The translations under genes were made by a program, and so were the position numbers. The notes beneath the pieces were generated by a model, which was not told where the DNA came from, searched no databases, and saw only the letters and a program-made list of their open reading frames with translations. DNA of 5,549 bases from Bacillota bacterium (GTDB lineage: Bacteria; Bacillota_E; JAJZYS01; JAILZS01): the NCBI GenBank assembly GCA_021817625.1, contig JAKASY010000166.1:1-5549 (forward strand), in the 5' to 3' direction. Positions 1 through 5,426 of the stretch are shown one piece after another (position 1 is the stretch's first letter; each line of letters starts with the position of its first letter).

Positions 1-1152
1 ATCTACACGGTGGTCATCCACCTTGTCCAGCCCCAGGCCTACTTCCTCGCGGAGCTCACCCTCGAGTCGGCGGCGATCGTCGATCCCAGCGTGGTGAACA
101 GGTACGGGGTGGTGAAGTACCAGCTCCACGCGGTTGGCACGGGCCCCTACAAGCTTCTGTACTGGCATCAGAATGAACAGATGGTGCTGGTCCCCAACCC
201 GTTCTACAGCGGCCCCACCCCGGCGCGCATCGCAAAGATCGTGTTCAACGTGAACGTGCCTTACTCCACGCAGTTTCTGTACTTCAAGCAGCACAAGGTG
301 GACATGATCGACCTGCCCGATCAGGGCACCTACCTGTCCGCGCTGAGCAGTCCCGGCATGATGAACGACTTCTACAAGCAACCGACCAACGAGATCTGGT
401 ACTACGCCCTGAACACGAGCCAGAAGCCCTTCAACAACCTGGACGTGCGCCTGGCCGTGAACTACGCCATCAATCGCAACCAGGACCTGCGGCTCATCAA
501 CGGCCTCGGGACGCTGATGACCCAGCCGCTGCCGCCCGCCGTGCCGGGCTACGAGCCGAACGTCAGGGGTTACCCTTACAATCCTGCCCTCGCCAAGAAG
601 CTCCTCGCCAAGGCGGGCTACCCGCACGGCTTCACCATCACGCTCGTGTACACGACCGGGCGCCCGTTCGTGCAGCAGGTGTCAGAGAACATCCAGGCGC
701 AGCTCGCCGGGGTCGGCATCAAGGTGATCCTCAAGAACATCGCCCAGACGGGGTCGTACTTCCCGTACGTAAGCGACACGCACAACCCCTTCCAGATGTC
801 TTGGAACGACTGGTACCAAGACTACCCGGACCCGCAGGACTTCCTCTGGAACCTCCTCGACAGCCAGAACCTGGGCAGTCACGACCGGGCCGCATGGGTC
901 AACACGACCTTCGACCACCTGGTGCAGACCGCGGACGCCCTGCCCGCGTCCCAGCAGGCCGAGCGGGTCAAGCTGTATGACCGGGCGCAGAACATCGCGA
1001 TCGCCCAGGCCCCCTGGGTGCCGATGTTCTACCCGTACCAGGACGCATTCGTGCAGCCCTGGGTGAAGCCCCACAGCGTCAACGTCTTCGTGAACCCGGT
1101 GCTGGGAGAGGACATCGACTACATGTACCTGACCGGCCACTTGAACGGCTAG
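1..1152 (+). CDS. ABC transporter substrate-binding protein, family 5 (DppA/OppA-like), C-terminal part
   Basis: This is the extracytoplasmic binding protein of an ABC importer for peptides, opines, nickel or similar small solutes (SBP_bac_5 family); the ligand cannot be read from the sequence. The frame is open from base 1, so the gene starts upstream and the signal peptide or lipobox is not visible. The 383 residues seen compare with about 500-550 for whole family members. Family landmarks, numbered from the first codon of the window, are the GTGPYK motif (46-51) followed by a PNPFY segment, a helix-rich 'YNPALAKKLLAKAGYP' lobe segment (193-208) and the aromatic W268-F281 stretch (WNDWYQDYPDPQDF) near the ligand pocket. 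The C-terminus is intact and ends in GHLNG followed by TAG. Family assignment is secure; substrate is unknown. Permease and ATPase genes are not in the window, and the terminator just after the stop suggests this is the last gene of its unit. Confidence 0.93.
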   Translation: MYTVVIHLVQPQAYFLAELTLESAAIVDPSVVNRYGVVKYQLHAVGTGPYKLLYWHQNEQMVLVPNPFYSGPTPARIAKIVFNVNVPYSTQFLYFKQHKVDMIDLPDQGTYLSALSSPGMMNDFYKQPTNEIWYYALNTSQKPFNNLDVRLAVNYAINRNQDLRLINGLGTLMTQPLPPAVPGYEPNVRGYPYNPALAKKLLAKAGYPHGFTITLVYTTGRPFVQQVSENIQAQLAGVGIKVILKNIAQTGSYFPYVSDTHNPFQMSWNDWYQDYPDPQDFLWNLLDSQNLGSHDRAAWVNTTFDHLVQTADALPASQQAERVKLYDRAQNIAIAQAPWVPMFYPYQDAFVQPWVKPHSVNVFVNPVLGEDIDYMYLTGHLNG

Positions 1153-1171
1153 GGCCGCGAGCGTCGAAGGG

Positions 1172-1201
1172 CCCGGTTGCGGCTTGCCGCGACCGGGTTC
1201 T
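1172..1201 (+). terminator. Probable intrinsic terminator of the binding-protein gene
   Basis: Bases 1172-1182 pair with 1187-1197: 10 Watson-Crick pairs plus one T-G wobble (1178/1191) around a CTTG tetraloop (1183-1186). TTCT follows directly. The hairpin lies 20 nt after the TAG stop at 1150-1152. The T tract is short, as is common in high-GC genomes, so intrinsic termination is likely but not certain. Confidence 0.7.
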
Positions 1202-1420
1202 GCGCGTCTCGGGCGGCATTCCGAGAGTGCGCTCTTGCACCTGAATTTCGGTGCGCCACGATCGATGAAGGCACAGAGCCGGCGTGGTGTGAGCCGCGAA
1301 GGGCCAGGTAGCGACGAAGCGCGTTTGGCGCAGCCCCGGTGAGGATCGGCGGCGAAGCGTGGACAGCGCGATGACCAGGCCGCGGGATTGAGTCTCGTAA
1401 CGGCTTGGACCGAGGGCCGA
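1202..1420. other. Intergenic stretch with no recognisable gene
   Basis: This stretch separates the terminator from the antisense gene remnant. Frames stay open on both strands only because the DNA is GC-rich. Their translations are rich in Arg, Pro, Ser and Ala, show no family motif, and have a relaxed third codon position compared with the flanking genes. I see no tRNA, repeat array or clear promoter. It may be the more decayed end of the remnant described next. Confidence 0.5.
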
Positions 1421-1606
1421 CGGTGGCACGCGGTCGACCCCGATCGGTCCCCCGCTGTCGGCCAGCGCCTTGAGGCAGCGCTTGTGGCCGGGATCCGGAT
1501 CGCGCGCCGAGAACACGATGCTCTCGCCGTCCGGCGCCAAGACGAGGTGCCGCACCCCATCCGCCCCGAGGGACCCGGTGCGCCCGTCGCGAACCCTGGA
1601 TGGAGC
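1421..1606 (-). pseudogene. Possible remnant of a WD40-like (PD40/TolB-type) beta-propeller gene
   Basis: Read on the minus strand, bases 1540-1490 encode LAPDGESIVFSARDPDP. This matches the PD40 repeat pattern (S/A-P-D-G-x-x-I-x-F-S followed by an acidic turn) of TolB-like and dipeptidyl-peptidase-type propellers. From about 1555 down to 1421 the same frame has G or C at the third position in nearly every codon (about 4 exceptions in 45). Below 1421 the bias relaxes sharply (about 5 exceptions in the next 14 codons). Only one repeat is visible. There is no credible start with an RBS, and the upper end runs into the ribosome-binding region of the + strand deacetylase gene. I read this as a decayed gene fragment. 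The boundaries are approximate, and a chance match in GC-rich DNA remains possible. Confidence 0.38.
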
Positions 1607-1642
1607 GCGGCTCGGGCGCACGTCCCAAGCGCCGCCGCGATA

Positions 1643-1649
1643 GGGGGAG
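1643..1649 (+). promoter_or_regulatory. Ribosome binding site of the deacetylase gene
   Basis: GGGGGAG lies 7 nt before the ATG at 1657. It decides the start: an in-frame ATG at 1600 would add 19 basic, low-complexity residues, lacks a comparable RBS and lies inside the antisense remnant region. Confidence 0.65.
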
Positions 1650-1656
1650 CGGGAAC

Positions 1657-2517
1657 ATGGCGGGCAGCGTCTGCCTGAGCTTCGACTTCGACTCGTTTGC
1701 CGGTGACCTGCCGGACGCCGCTCCGACCGACCTCTCGCGCGGCGAGTTCTCGGCCGTTGGCACGGTCCGGCTCTTGAACCTCCTCGAGGCCCGGGGAATC
1801 GCGGCCACGTGGTTCGTGCCCGGGCACACGGCCGAGACCTACCCCACCCTGTGTCGGGACATCGTCCGGGCGGGGCACGAGCTTGGCCTGCACGGCTACG
1901 CCCATGAGCGAGCGAGCCGTCTGCCGCCGGAGCGGGAGCGTGAGCTCACGCGGCGAGCCATCGACGTCCTGGGCAGCCTGGAGGGCCGGGCGCCGCGGGG
2001 CAGCCGGGCGCCCTCCTGGGACCTCTCCGCGTCCACCCTCGACATCCTGGCGGAGGTCGGCGTCGTGTACGACTCGAGCCTCATGGCCCACGACTATCGG
2101 CCCTACCGCGTGCGGCGCGGCGACCGCCACGCCGTGGACGGCCCGTCGCGCTTCGGCGAGCCGGGGCCTCTCGTCGAGATGCCGATCAGCTGGTCGCTCG
2201 ACGACTGGCCTGCGTTCGAGACAAACGGCGGCGGGCGCGCGCTGCGAAACACCCGTCTGGTGTTCGAGAACTGGCTCGACGACGTGCGCTACATGCTGCG
2301 CGACTTCGAGGACGGCGTGGTCACCCTGACCTTCCACCCCGAGGTGACAGGGCGAGGGCACCGGCTCCTGGGCCTCGAGCGCCTTCTTGACGCGCTCGAC
2401 GCCCTCGGGGTGGAGTTCGAGCGCATGGACCGCGTCGTGCAGGCCTGGCTGTCGGGGCGTGCGTACGGCCGCTACCGGCCGCAAGCCGGGTCGTTCGGCG
2501 AGCGCGGGCCTGGCTAG
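1657..2517 (+). CDS. Polysaccharide deacetylase (CE4/NodB-fold) family hydrolase, no signal peptide
   Basis: A 286-residue metal-dependent hydrolase of carbohydrate esterase family 4. Family members remove N-acetyl groups from glycans, or (PuuE/HpPgdA-like branches) hydrolyse C-N bonds of small amides or imides. Motifs appear in the expected order: the Asp motif SFDFD with D10 and D12; ATWFVPGH (50-57); the metal-binding HGYAH with H79 and H83; the SRAPSWD loop with R117; YDSSLM (138-143); MPISWSLDDWP (175-185); and the late catalytic-His segment TFHPE with H227. All core catalytic residues look present. The start is set by the GGGGGAG box upstream. The N-terminus goes straight into the first beta strand (MAGSVCLSFDFD) with no export signal, so the protein is probably cytoplasmic. 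That and the SWSLDDWP motif favour the HpPgdA/PuuE-like branch over a secreted chitin or peptidoglycan deacetylase, but the substrate is not known. The last ~15 residues look like a disordered tail. The gene stands alone, behind a terminator and facing a convergent gene. Confidence 0.9.
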   Translation: MAGSVCLSFDFDSFAGDLPDAAPTDLSRGEFSAVGTVRLLNLLEARGIAATWFVPGHTAETYPTLCRDIVRAGHELGLHGYAHERASRLPPERERELTRRAIDVLGSLEGRAPRGSRAPSWDLSASTLDILAEVGVVYDSSLMAHDYRPYRVRRGDRHAVDGPSRFGEPGPLVEMPISWSLDDWPAFETNGGGRALRNTRLVFENWLDDVRYMLRDFEDGVVTLTFHPEVTGRGHRLLGLERLLDALDALGVEFERMDRVVQAWLSGRAYGRYRPQAGSFGERGPG

Positions 2518-2545
2518 GTCGGCCAAGGCCGCCGGGCCACGCTCC

Positions 2546-2578
2546 CGGGCCCGCCCCCGAGCGCGCCGCGCGGGCCCG
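2546..2578. terminator. Weak hairpin candidate between convergent genes
   Basis: Two copies of the self-complementary octamer CGGGCCCG (2546-2553 and 2571-2578) can pair across a 17-nt loop, 28 nt after the deacetylase stop. There is no T tract on either side, and such octamers are easily produced by chance in this GC-rich spacer. If functional it would serve the + strand gene. Confidence 0.25.
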
Positions 2579-2583
2579 TCGGC

Positions 2584-2631
2584 GCATCCGCGCGTCGCCC
2601 TGCGTTAGGCGCCCCCGGCCCGCGCGGACGC
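2584..2631. terminator. Weak bidirectional hairpin candidate between convergent genes
   Basis: TCCGCGCG (2587-2594) pairs with CGCGCGGA (2621-2628). The stem extends to 11 positions with one mismatch around a 26-nt loop. It lies between two convergent stop codons (2517 on + and 2707 on -), where a shared terminator would be expected. The loop is long and no T tract follows, so support is weak. The rest of 2518-2706 shows no gene. Confidence 0.25.
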
Positions 2632-2706
2632 CAGGGACATGGCGGACAGCCGTCGGGCCCCTCCCGCCCCGCTCGCCTGGCCGCGGTCGGCCCGAGCCCG
2701 CTCCGC

Positions 2707-3288
2707 TCAGGCGCCCGACACCCTGGCCAGGAAGTCCAGCACACGGCGCATCAGCAGGGCCGCCGCGTCCGGGTCGTACGACGGCAGGCTGGAGTCGGCG
2801 AAGTAGTGCTGGTCGCCGGGATACAGGAACAGCTCCGCGTCGCTCGTCGACGAGACGAGCTCGCGCGCCGCCTCGATGTCGCCCTCACCGACGAAGATCG
2901 GGTCGGCGTCCATGCCGTGGACCTGCACGGGCACGCCCGTCGGCCACGGGGCGCCGAAGTACCGGACGGGCACGCAGGAGTAGAAGAGCAGGGCGCCGCG
3001 CGCGCCAGGCCGCGTCTGTGCCAGCCTCTGGGCCGACAGGACGCCGAGGGAGAACCCGGCGTACACGAGGGCGGCAGGGAGCTCGCTCGCCGCGCGCGCG
3101 CCGCGCTCCATGATCTGGTCGAAGCCAACCTCCTGGGCGTACGCCACCCCCTCGTCAAGCGTCGGGAAGGTGCGCCCGTCGTACAGGTCGGGCGTGTGCA
3201 CGGTGTGGCCGGCCCGCCGGAGCTCGTCGGCGAAGGCGTGGAATCCCCGCGTCTGACCCTGCGCGTGGTGGAAGAGCAGGACCTCCAT
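2707..3288 (-). CDS. Dienelactone hydrolase (DLH) family protein
   Basis: A 193-residue cytoplasmic alpha/beta hydrolase of the DLH family. The type member opens dienelactone in chloroaromatic breakdown, but most actinobacterial relatives have no proven substrate. The order fits the fold: an N-terminal strand MEVLLFHHAQG with the oxyanion-region histidines; HTVHTPDLYDG (28-38); the nucleophile elbow AGFSLG with Ser80; the acid-loop segment HGMDADP (124-130) with D127 or D129 as the likely acid; and the histidine loop YPGDQHYFADSS with His161. Classical DLH uses Cys-Asp-His, so Ser at the nucleophile position is notable and points to a more ordinary serine esterase or lactonase. The ATG at 3286-3288 is chosen because GGGGGGA sits 6 nt upstream and the family begins there; an upstream in-frame start at 3411 would add 41 Arg/Pro-rich residues without similarity. 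It is divergent from the ASST gene and convergent with the deacetylase gene, so it is probably transcribed alone. Confidence 0.92.
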   Translation of the reverse strand: MEVLLFHHAQGQTRGFHAFADELRRAGHTVHTPDLYDGRTFPTLDEGVAYAQEVGFDQIMERGARAASELPAALVYAGFSLGVLSAQRLAQTRPGARGALLFYSCVPVRYFGAPWPTGVPVQVHGMDADPIFVGEGDIEAARELVSSTSDAELFLYPGDQHYFADSSLPSYDPDAAALLMRRVLDFLARVSGA

Positions 3289-3294
3289 GCACTG

Positions 3295-3301
3295 TCCCCC
3301 C
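3295..3301 (-). promoter_or_regulatory. Ribosome binding site of the DLH-family gene
   Basis: On the minus strand GGGGGGA lies 6 nt before the ATG at 3288. It supports the 193-residue protein over the longer open frame that begins at 3411. Confidence 0.6.
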
Positions 3302-3523
3302 GGGCCCTTTGGCCGAAGATCTACATCAGTTCGTCGGTGCGGCGGCCTACGCCTCGTGCCAGGAGACCGGTGGACCCGGGCATTTGGACCTAAGGCCCTT
3401 GCCTGACGCATTCGGGGCGCCGATGGTGGTAACCGTGAGATGCGCGGGCGTCCGGCGCGCGCGTGACACCCTATGGACCGGGACGGTGGTCACTTGGGGA
3501 CGGACGGCCATTGGCGGTGGCCC
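3302..3523. promoter_or_regulatory. Divergent promoter region between the DLH and ASST genes
   Basis: The two flanking genes are transcribed away from each other, so promoters for both should lie in this spacer of about 220 nt. I see no convincing -35/-10 pair on either strand. The segment around 3316-3330 is relatively AT-rich for this window and contains TAGATC read on the minus strand, which could be a -10-like element for the DLH gene. No clear operator repeat is visible. The location is inferred from gene arrangement rather than from motifs. Confidence 0.35.
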
Positions 3524-3528
3524 AAGGA
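3524..3528 (+). promoter_or_regulatory. Ribosome binding site of the ASST gene
   Basis: AAGGA ends 4 nt before the ATG at 3533. The spacing is short but usable. The other in-frame ATG at 3473 has no purine-rich box before it and would place 20 polar residues ahead of the export signal, so 3533 is the preferred start. Confidence 0.55.
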
Positions 3529-3532
3529 TGCC

Positions 3533-5104
3533 ATGAGCCGGCGCGACGCCGTGCGCTGGCTGGCGCTGCGTGCGGCCGTCGTGGCAGCGGCGGCGCTCGG
3601 CGTCACGGGTGCCGCCGTGCTGGCGCCATGGGAGCGCAGCAGCCTCGACGGGGGCTCCCGCCCGACGCCCAAGCAGCATCCCCAGGCGGCGGGCCCCAGG
3701 ACCTCGCCCGCCGCCGGAGGGCTCTTGCGCCACGCGGGAGTCCAGATCTTCCGCTCGCGCCCAGACCTCCAGCCGCCCACGATCACGGTGCACATCCCCT
3801 CCCAGCCGACGGCCGACCCGGGCCTCGTCGTGACCGACTGCCACTTCGGGCCGGCGCAGCAGGGACCGCTGCTGATCGATGGCAGCGGCGAGCTGGTGTG
3901 GTTCCTGCCACTCTCCGCCCACGACTCGTCCGAGCTCAGGGCGTTCAACGTGCGGGTGCAGTCCTACCGCGGCGAGCCCGTGCTCACCTGGTTCGAGGGG
4001 GCCGTGGTAAACGGGCACGGCGTGGGCCGCTACGTCCTGTGCGACTCGAGGTACCGTCGCATCGCCGAGGTGTCCGCCCAGGGCGGCTACTGGGGCGACC
4101 TCCACGAGTTCGTGCTGACCGACCGCGGCACGGCGCTCTTCACGTGCTACGGCCAGGCCTCCGCCGACCTTTCGCCCTTCGGCGGCCGGTCGAAGGGCGA
4201 CTACTACTACGGCGTCGTCCAGGAGGTGGACGTCGCCACCGGCAGGCTCCTGTTCGAGTGGCGCAGCGACGAGCACGTGCCCCTGGCCGAGTCCTACGAG
4301 CGCGTGAAGCGCTCCCGCGCCCCATGGGACTACTTCCACGTGAACTCGATCTGCGTCGATCCCACGGACGATAACCTCATCGTCTCGGGCCGCAACACGT
4401 GGGCGTTCTACAAGGTCGAGCGCTCGAGCGGCAAGGTGCTCTGGCGGCTGGGCGGCAAGGCCAGCGACTTCCGCCTCGACCCGAACGCCCGGTTCGCCTG
4501 GCAGCACGACGTCGAGCGCTGGCCCGACGGCACCGTCACAATCTTCGACAACGAGGCCGGCCCGCCCGCCGAGGCCTCGCAGTCGCGTGGCCTGGTGCTC
4601 TCCCTCGACGAGCGCGCCCGCACGGCGTCGCTCGTGACGCAGTACCGCCACGGACCGCCGGTCCTTTCGGACGCGCTGGGCAGTGTGCAGGACCTGCCGC
4701 ACGGGCACCGCTTCATGGGCTGGGGCACGTCCACGTACTTCACCGAGTACGACGACACCGGGCGCGTCCTCCTCGACGCCCGCCTCGCCCCGGGCACCGA
4801 GTCCTATCGGGCGTTCAAGCAGCCGTGGCGGGGCCAGCCGCTCGAGCCCCCCGCCATGGCCGCAGAGCGGCACGCCGCCGGCGCCACGGTCTTCGCGAGC
4901 TGGAACGGCGCCACCGAGGTCGACCACTGGATCGTCCTGGGGGGCGCCGACCCCGGCCACCTTCGGCCGATCGCGTCGGCCCGGCGCACGGGGTTCGAGA
5001 CGGCCATCGCCATCGCCCGCCCCCCGTCGCACCTCGCGGTCGAGGCGGTCGATCGGGCGGGTGCCAGCCTGGGGCGCTCCAGCCCGCAGGCCGTTCGCGC
5101 CTGA
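3533..5104 (+). CDS. Arylsulfotransferase (ASST) family protein, exported or membrane-anchored
   Basis: A 523-residue protein of the ASST family that resembles the Arylsulfotran_2 group. The characterised relative AssT moves sulfate from a phenolic sulfate ester to another phenol through a histidine intermediate on a six-bladed propeller; whether this branch does so is unproven. The N-terminus MSRRDAVRWLALR followed by an Ala/Val-rich stretch to about residue 31 is a twin-arginine-like signal or anchor; the position normally Phe after RRx is not matched, so Tat use is uncertain. A Pro/Ala/Ser-rich linker follows to about residue 60. Propeller landmarks are NGHG (H162), DLHEF (H191), DYFHVNS (H269), the hallmark WRLGGKASDF (304-313), WQHDVER (H325, R329), the FDNEAGPP loop (from 338) and LPHGHR (H390, H392). 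Several of these histidines are candidates for the catalytic one. A C-terminal domain from about residue 440 (ASWNGATEVDHW, W457) looks like an Fn3/Ig-type module. The gene stands alone and is divergent from the DLH gene. Confidence 0.9.
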   Translation: MSRRDAVRWLALRAAVVAAAALGVTGAAVLAPWERSSLDGGSRPTPKQHPQAAGPRTSPAAGGLLRHAGVQIFRSRPDLQPPTITVHIPSQPTADPGLVVTDCHFGPAQQGPLLIDGSGELVWFLPLSAHDSSELRAFNVRVQSYRGEPVLTWFEGAVVNGHGVGRYVLCDSRYRRIAEVSAQGGYWGDLHEFVLTDRGTALFTCYGQASADLSPFGGRSKGDYYYGVVQEVDVATGRLLFEWRSDEHVPLAESYERVKRSRAPWDYFHVNSICVDPTDDNLIVSGRNTWAFYKVERSSGKVLWRLGGKASDFRLDPNARFAWQHDVERWPDGTVTIFDNEAGPPAEASQSRGLVLSLDERARTASLVTQYRHGPPVLSDALGSVQDLPHGHRFMGWGTSTYFTEYDDTGRVLLDARLAPGTESYRAFKQPWRGQPLEPPAMAAERHAAGATVFASWNGATEVDHWIVLGGADPGHLRPIASARRTGFETAIAIARPPSHLAVEAVDRAGASLGRSSPQAVRA

Positions 5105-5142
5105 CGGCGACGGACCTGCCTCTGGCGTCGTTCGCGCATGCG

Positions 5143-5163
5143 GGCGTGGCGCACAGCCACGCC
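5143..5163 (+). terminator. Hairpin downstream of the ASST gene, possible terminator
   Basis: GGCGTGGC (5143-5150) and GCCACGCC (5156-5163) form a perfect 8-bp stem with a GCACA loop, 38 nt after the ASST stop codon. No T tract follows, so it may be a Rho-aided or T-less terminator, or an mRNA 3' end stabiliser. Confidence 0.42.
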
Positions 5164-5172
5164 GTCCTGCAC

Positions 5173-5218
5173 GCGGCCGCCGCTGCCACCCACACCCGCC
5201 TCGGCGCCCCGCGGCCGC
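5173..5218. repeat. Pair of identical 8-bp palindromes GCGGCCGC
   Basis: The self-complementary octamer GCGGCCGC occurs at 5173-5180 and again at 5211-5218, separated by 30 nt. The two copies could pair with each other just beyond the hairpin at 5143-5163. The repeat is real in the sequence; a function is not shown, and the high GC content makes chance plausible. Confidence 0.4.
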
Positions 5219-5413
5219 TCGCACAGCCGGGATGCCGACGGTCCGCGCGAGGCGCTCGCAACCCTCACCGAGGAGCAGGCCGCGGTCGGTCCCAGGCGCG
5301 GGGCCTCGTTGATCGCCGCTACCTGCGCTTCCAGGTTGCGTCGCTTCTGGCACGCAGGCGATGGAAACGGGCCTCGCTGGAGATCCTAGCCACGCACCAC
5401 ATCGCAACCTTAC
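5219..5413. other. Intergenic stretch with no recognisable gene
   Basis: Together with 5105-5218 this completes a gap of 322 nt between the ASST stop and the next start. Frames are open on both strands, but no translation shows a family motif or the third-position G/C bias of the real genes. No tRNA fold was found. The promoter of the right-edge gene should lie here; I cannot point to a clear -35/-10 pair. Base composition becomes noticeably less GC-rich from about 5380, consistent with a promoter or leader close to the next gene. Confidence 0.45.
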
Positions 5414-5419
5414 GGAGGT
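5414..5419 (+). promoter_or_regulatory. Strong ribosome binding site of the right-edge gene
   Basis: GGAGGT, a near-perfect anti-Shine-Dalgarno match, lies 7 nt before the TTG at 5427. It is the best RBS in the window and is the main reason for calling a TTG start. Confidence 0.75.
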
Positions 5420-5426
5420 CGACAGC

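Noticed and set aside
1388..1678. A 96-codon + strand open frame ahead of the deacetylase gene
   Set aside because: No RBS and no family features; it overlaps the deacetylase start and runs opposite to the better-supported propeller remnant.
682..2526. A 614-codon open frame on the minus strand
   Set aside because: It lies antisense to the binding-protein and deacetylase genes, both of which have clear family motifs. Its translation is Arg/Pro/Ala/Val/Glu-rich with no domain; it is the usual stop-poor shadow of high-GC coding DNA.
2806..3393. A 195-codon + strand open frame across the DLH gene
   Set aside because: It is antisense to a complete DLH-family gene with nucleophile, acid and histidine motifs in order; the translation is Arg/Val/Glu-rich shadow.
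3473..3532. Longer ASST start at the ATG at 3473
   Set aside because: It would put 20 polar residues in front of the export sequence and has no ribosome binding site; the ATG at 3533 has AAGGA just upstream.
5280..5345. Possible tRNA-like segment in the gap before the right-edge gene
   Set aside because: No T-loop consensus (GGTTCRAnnCC) and no acceptor-stem pairing could be found on either strand.
5138..5389. An 83-codon + strand frame, and overlapping minus frames, in the gap after the ASST gene
   Set aside because: No RBS, no family motif and relaxed third-position bias on either strand; the end also overlaps the leader of the right-edge gene.
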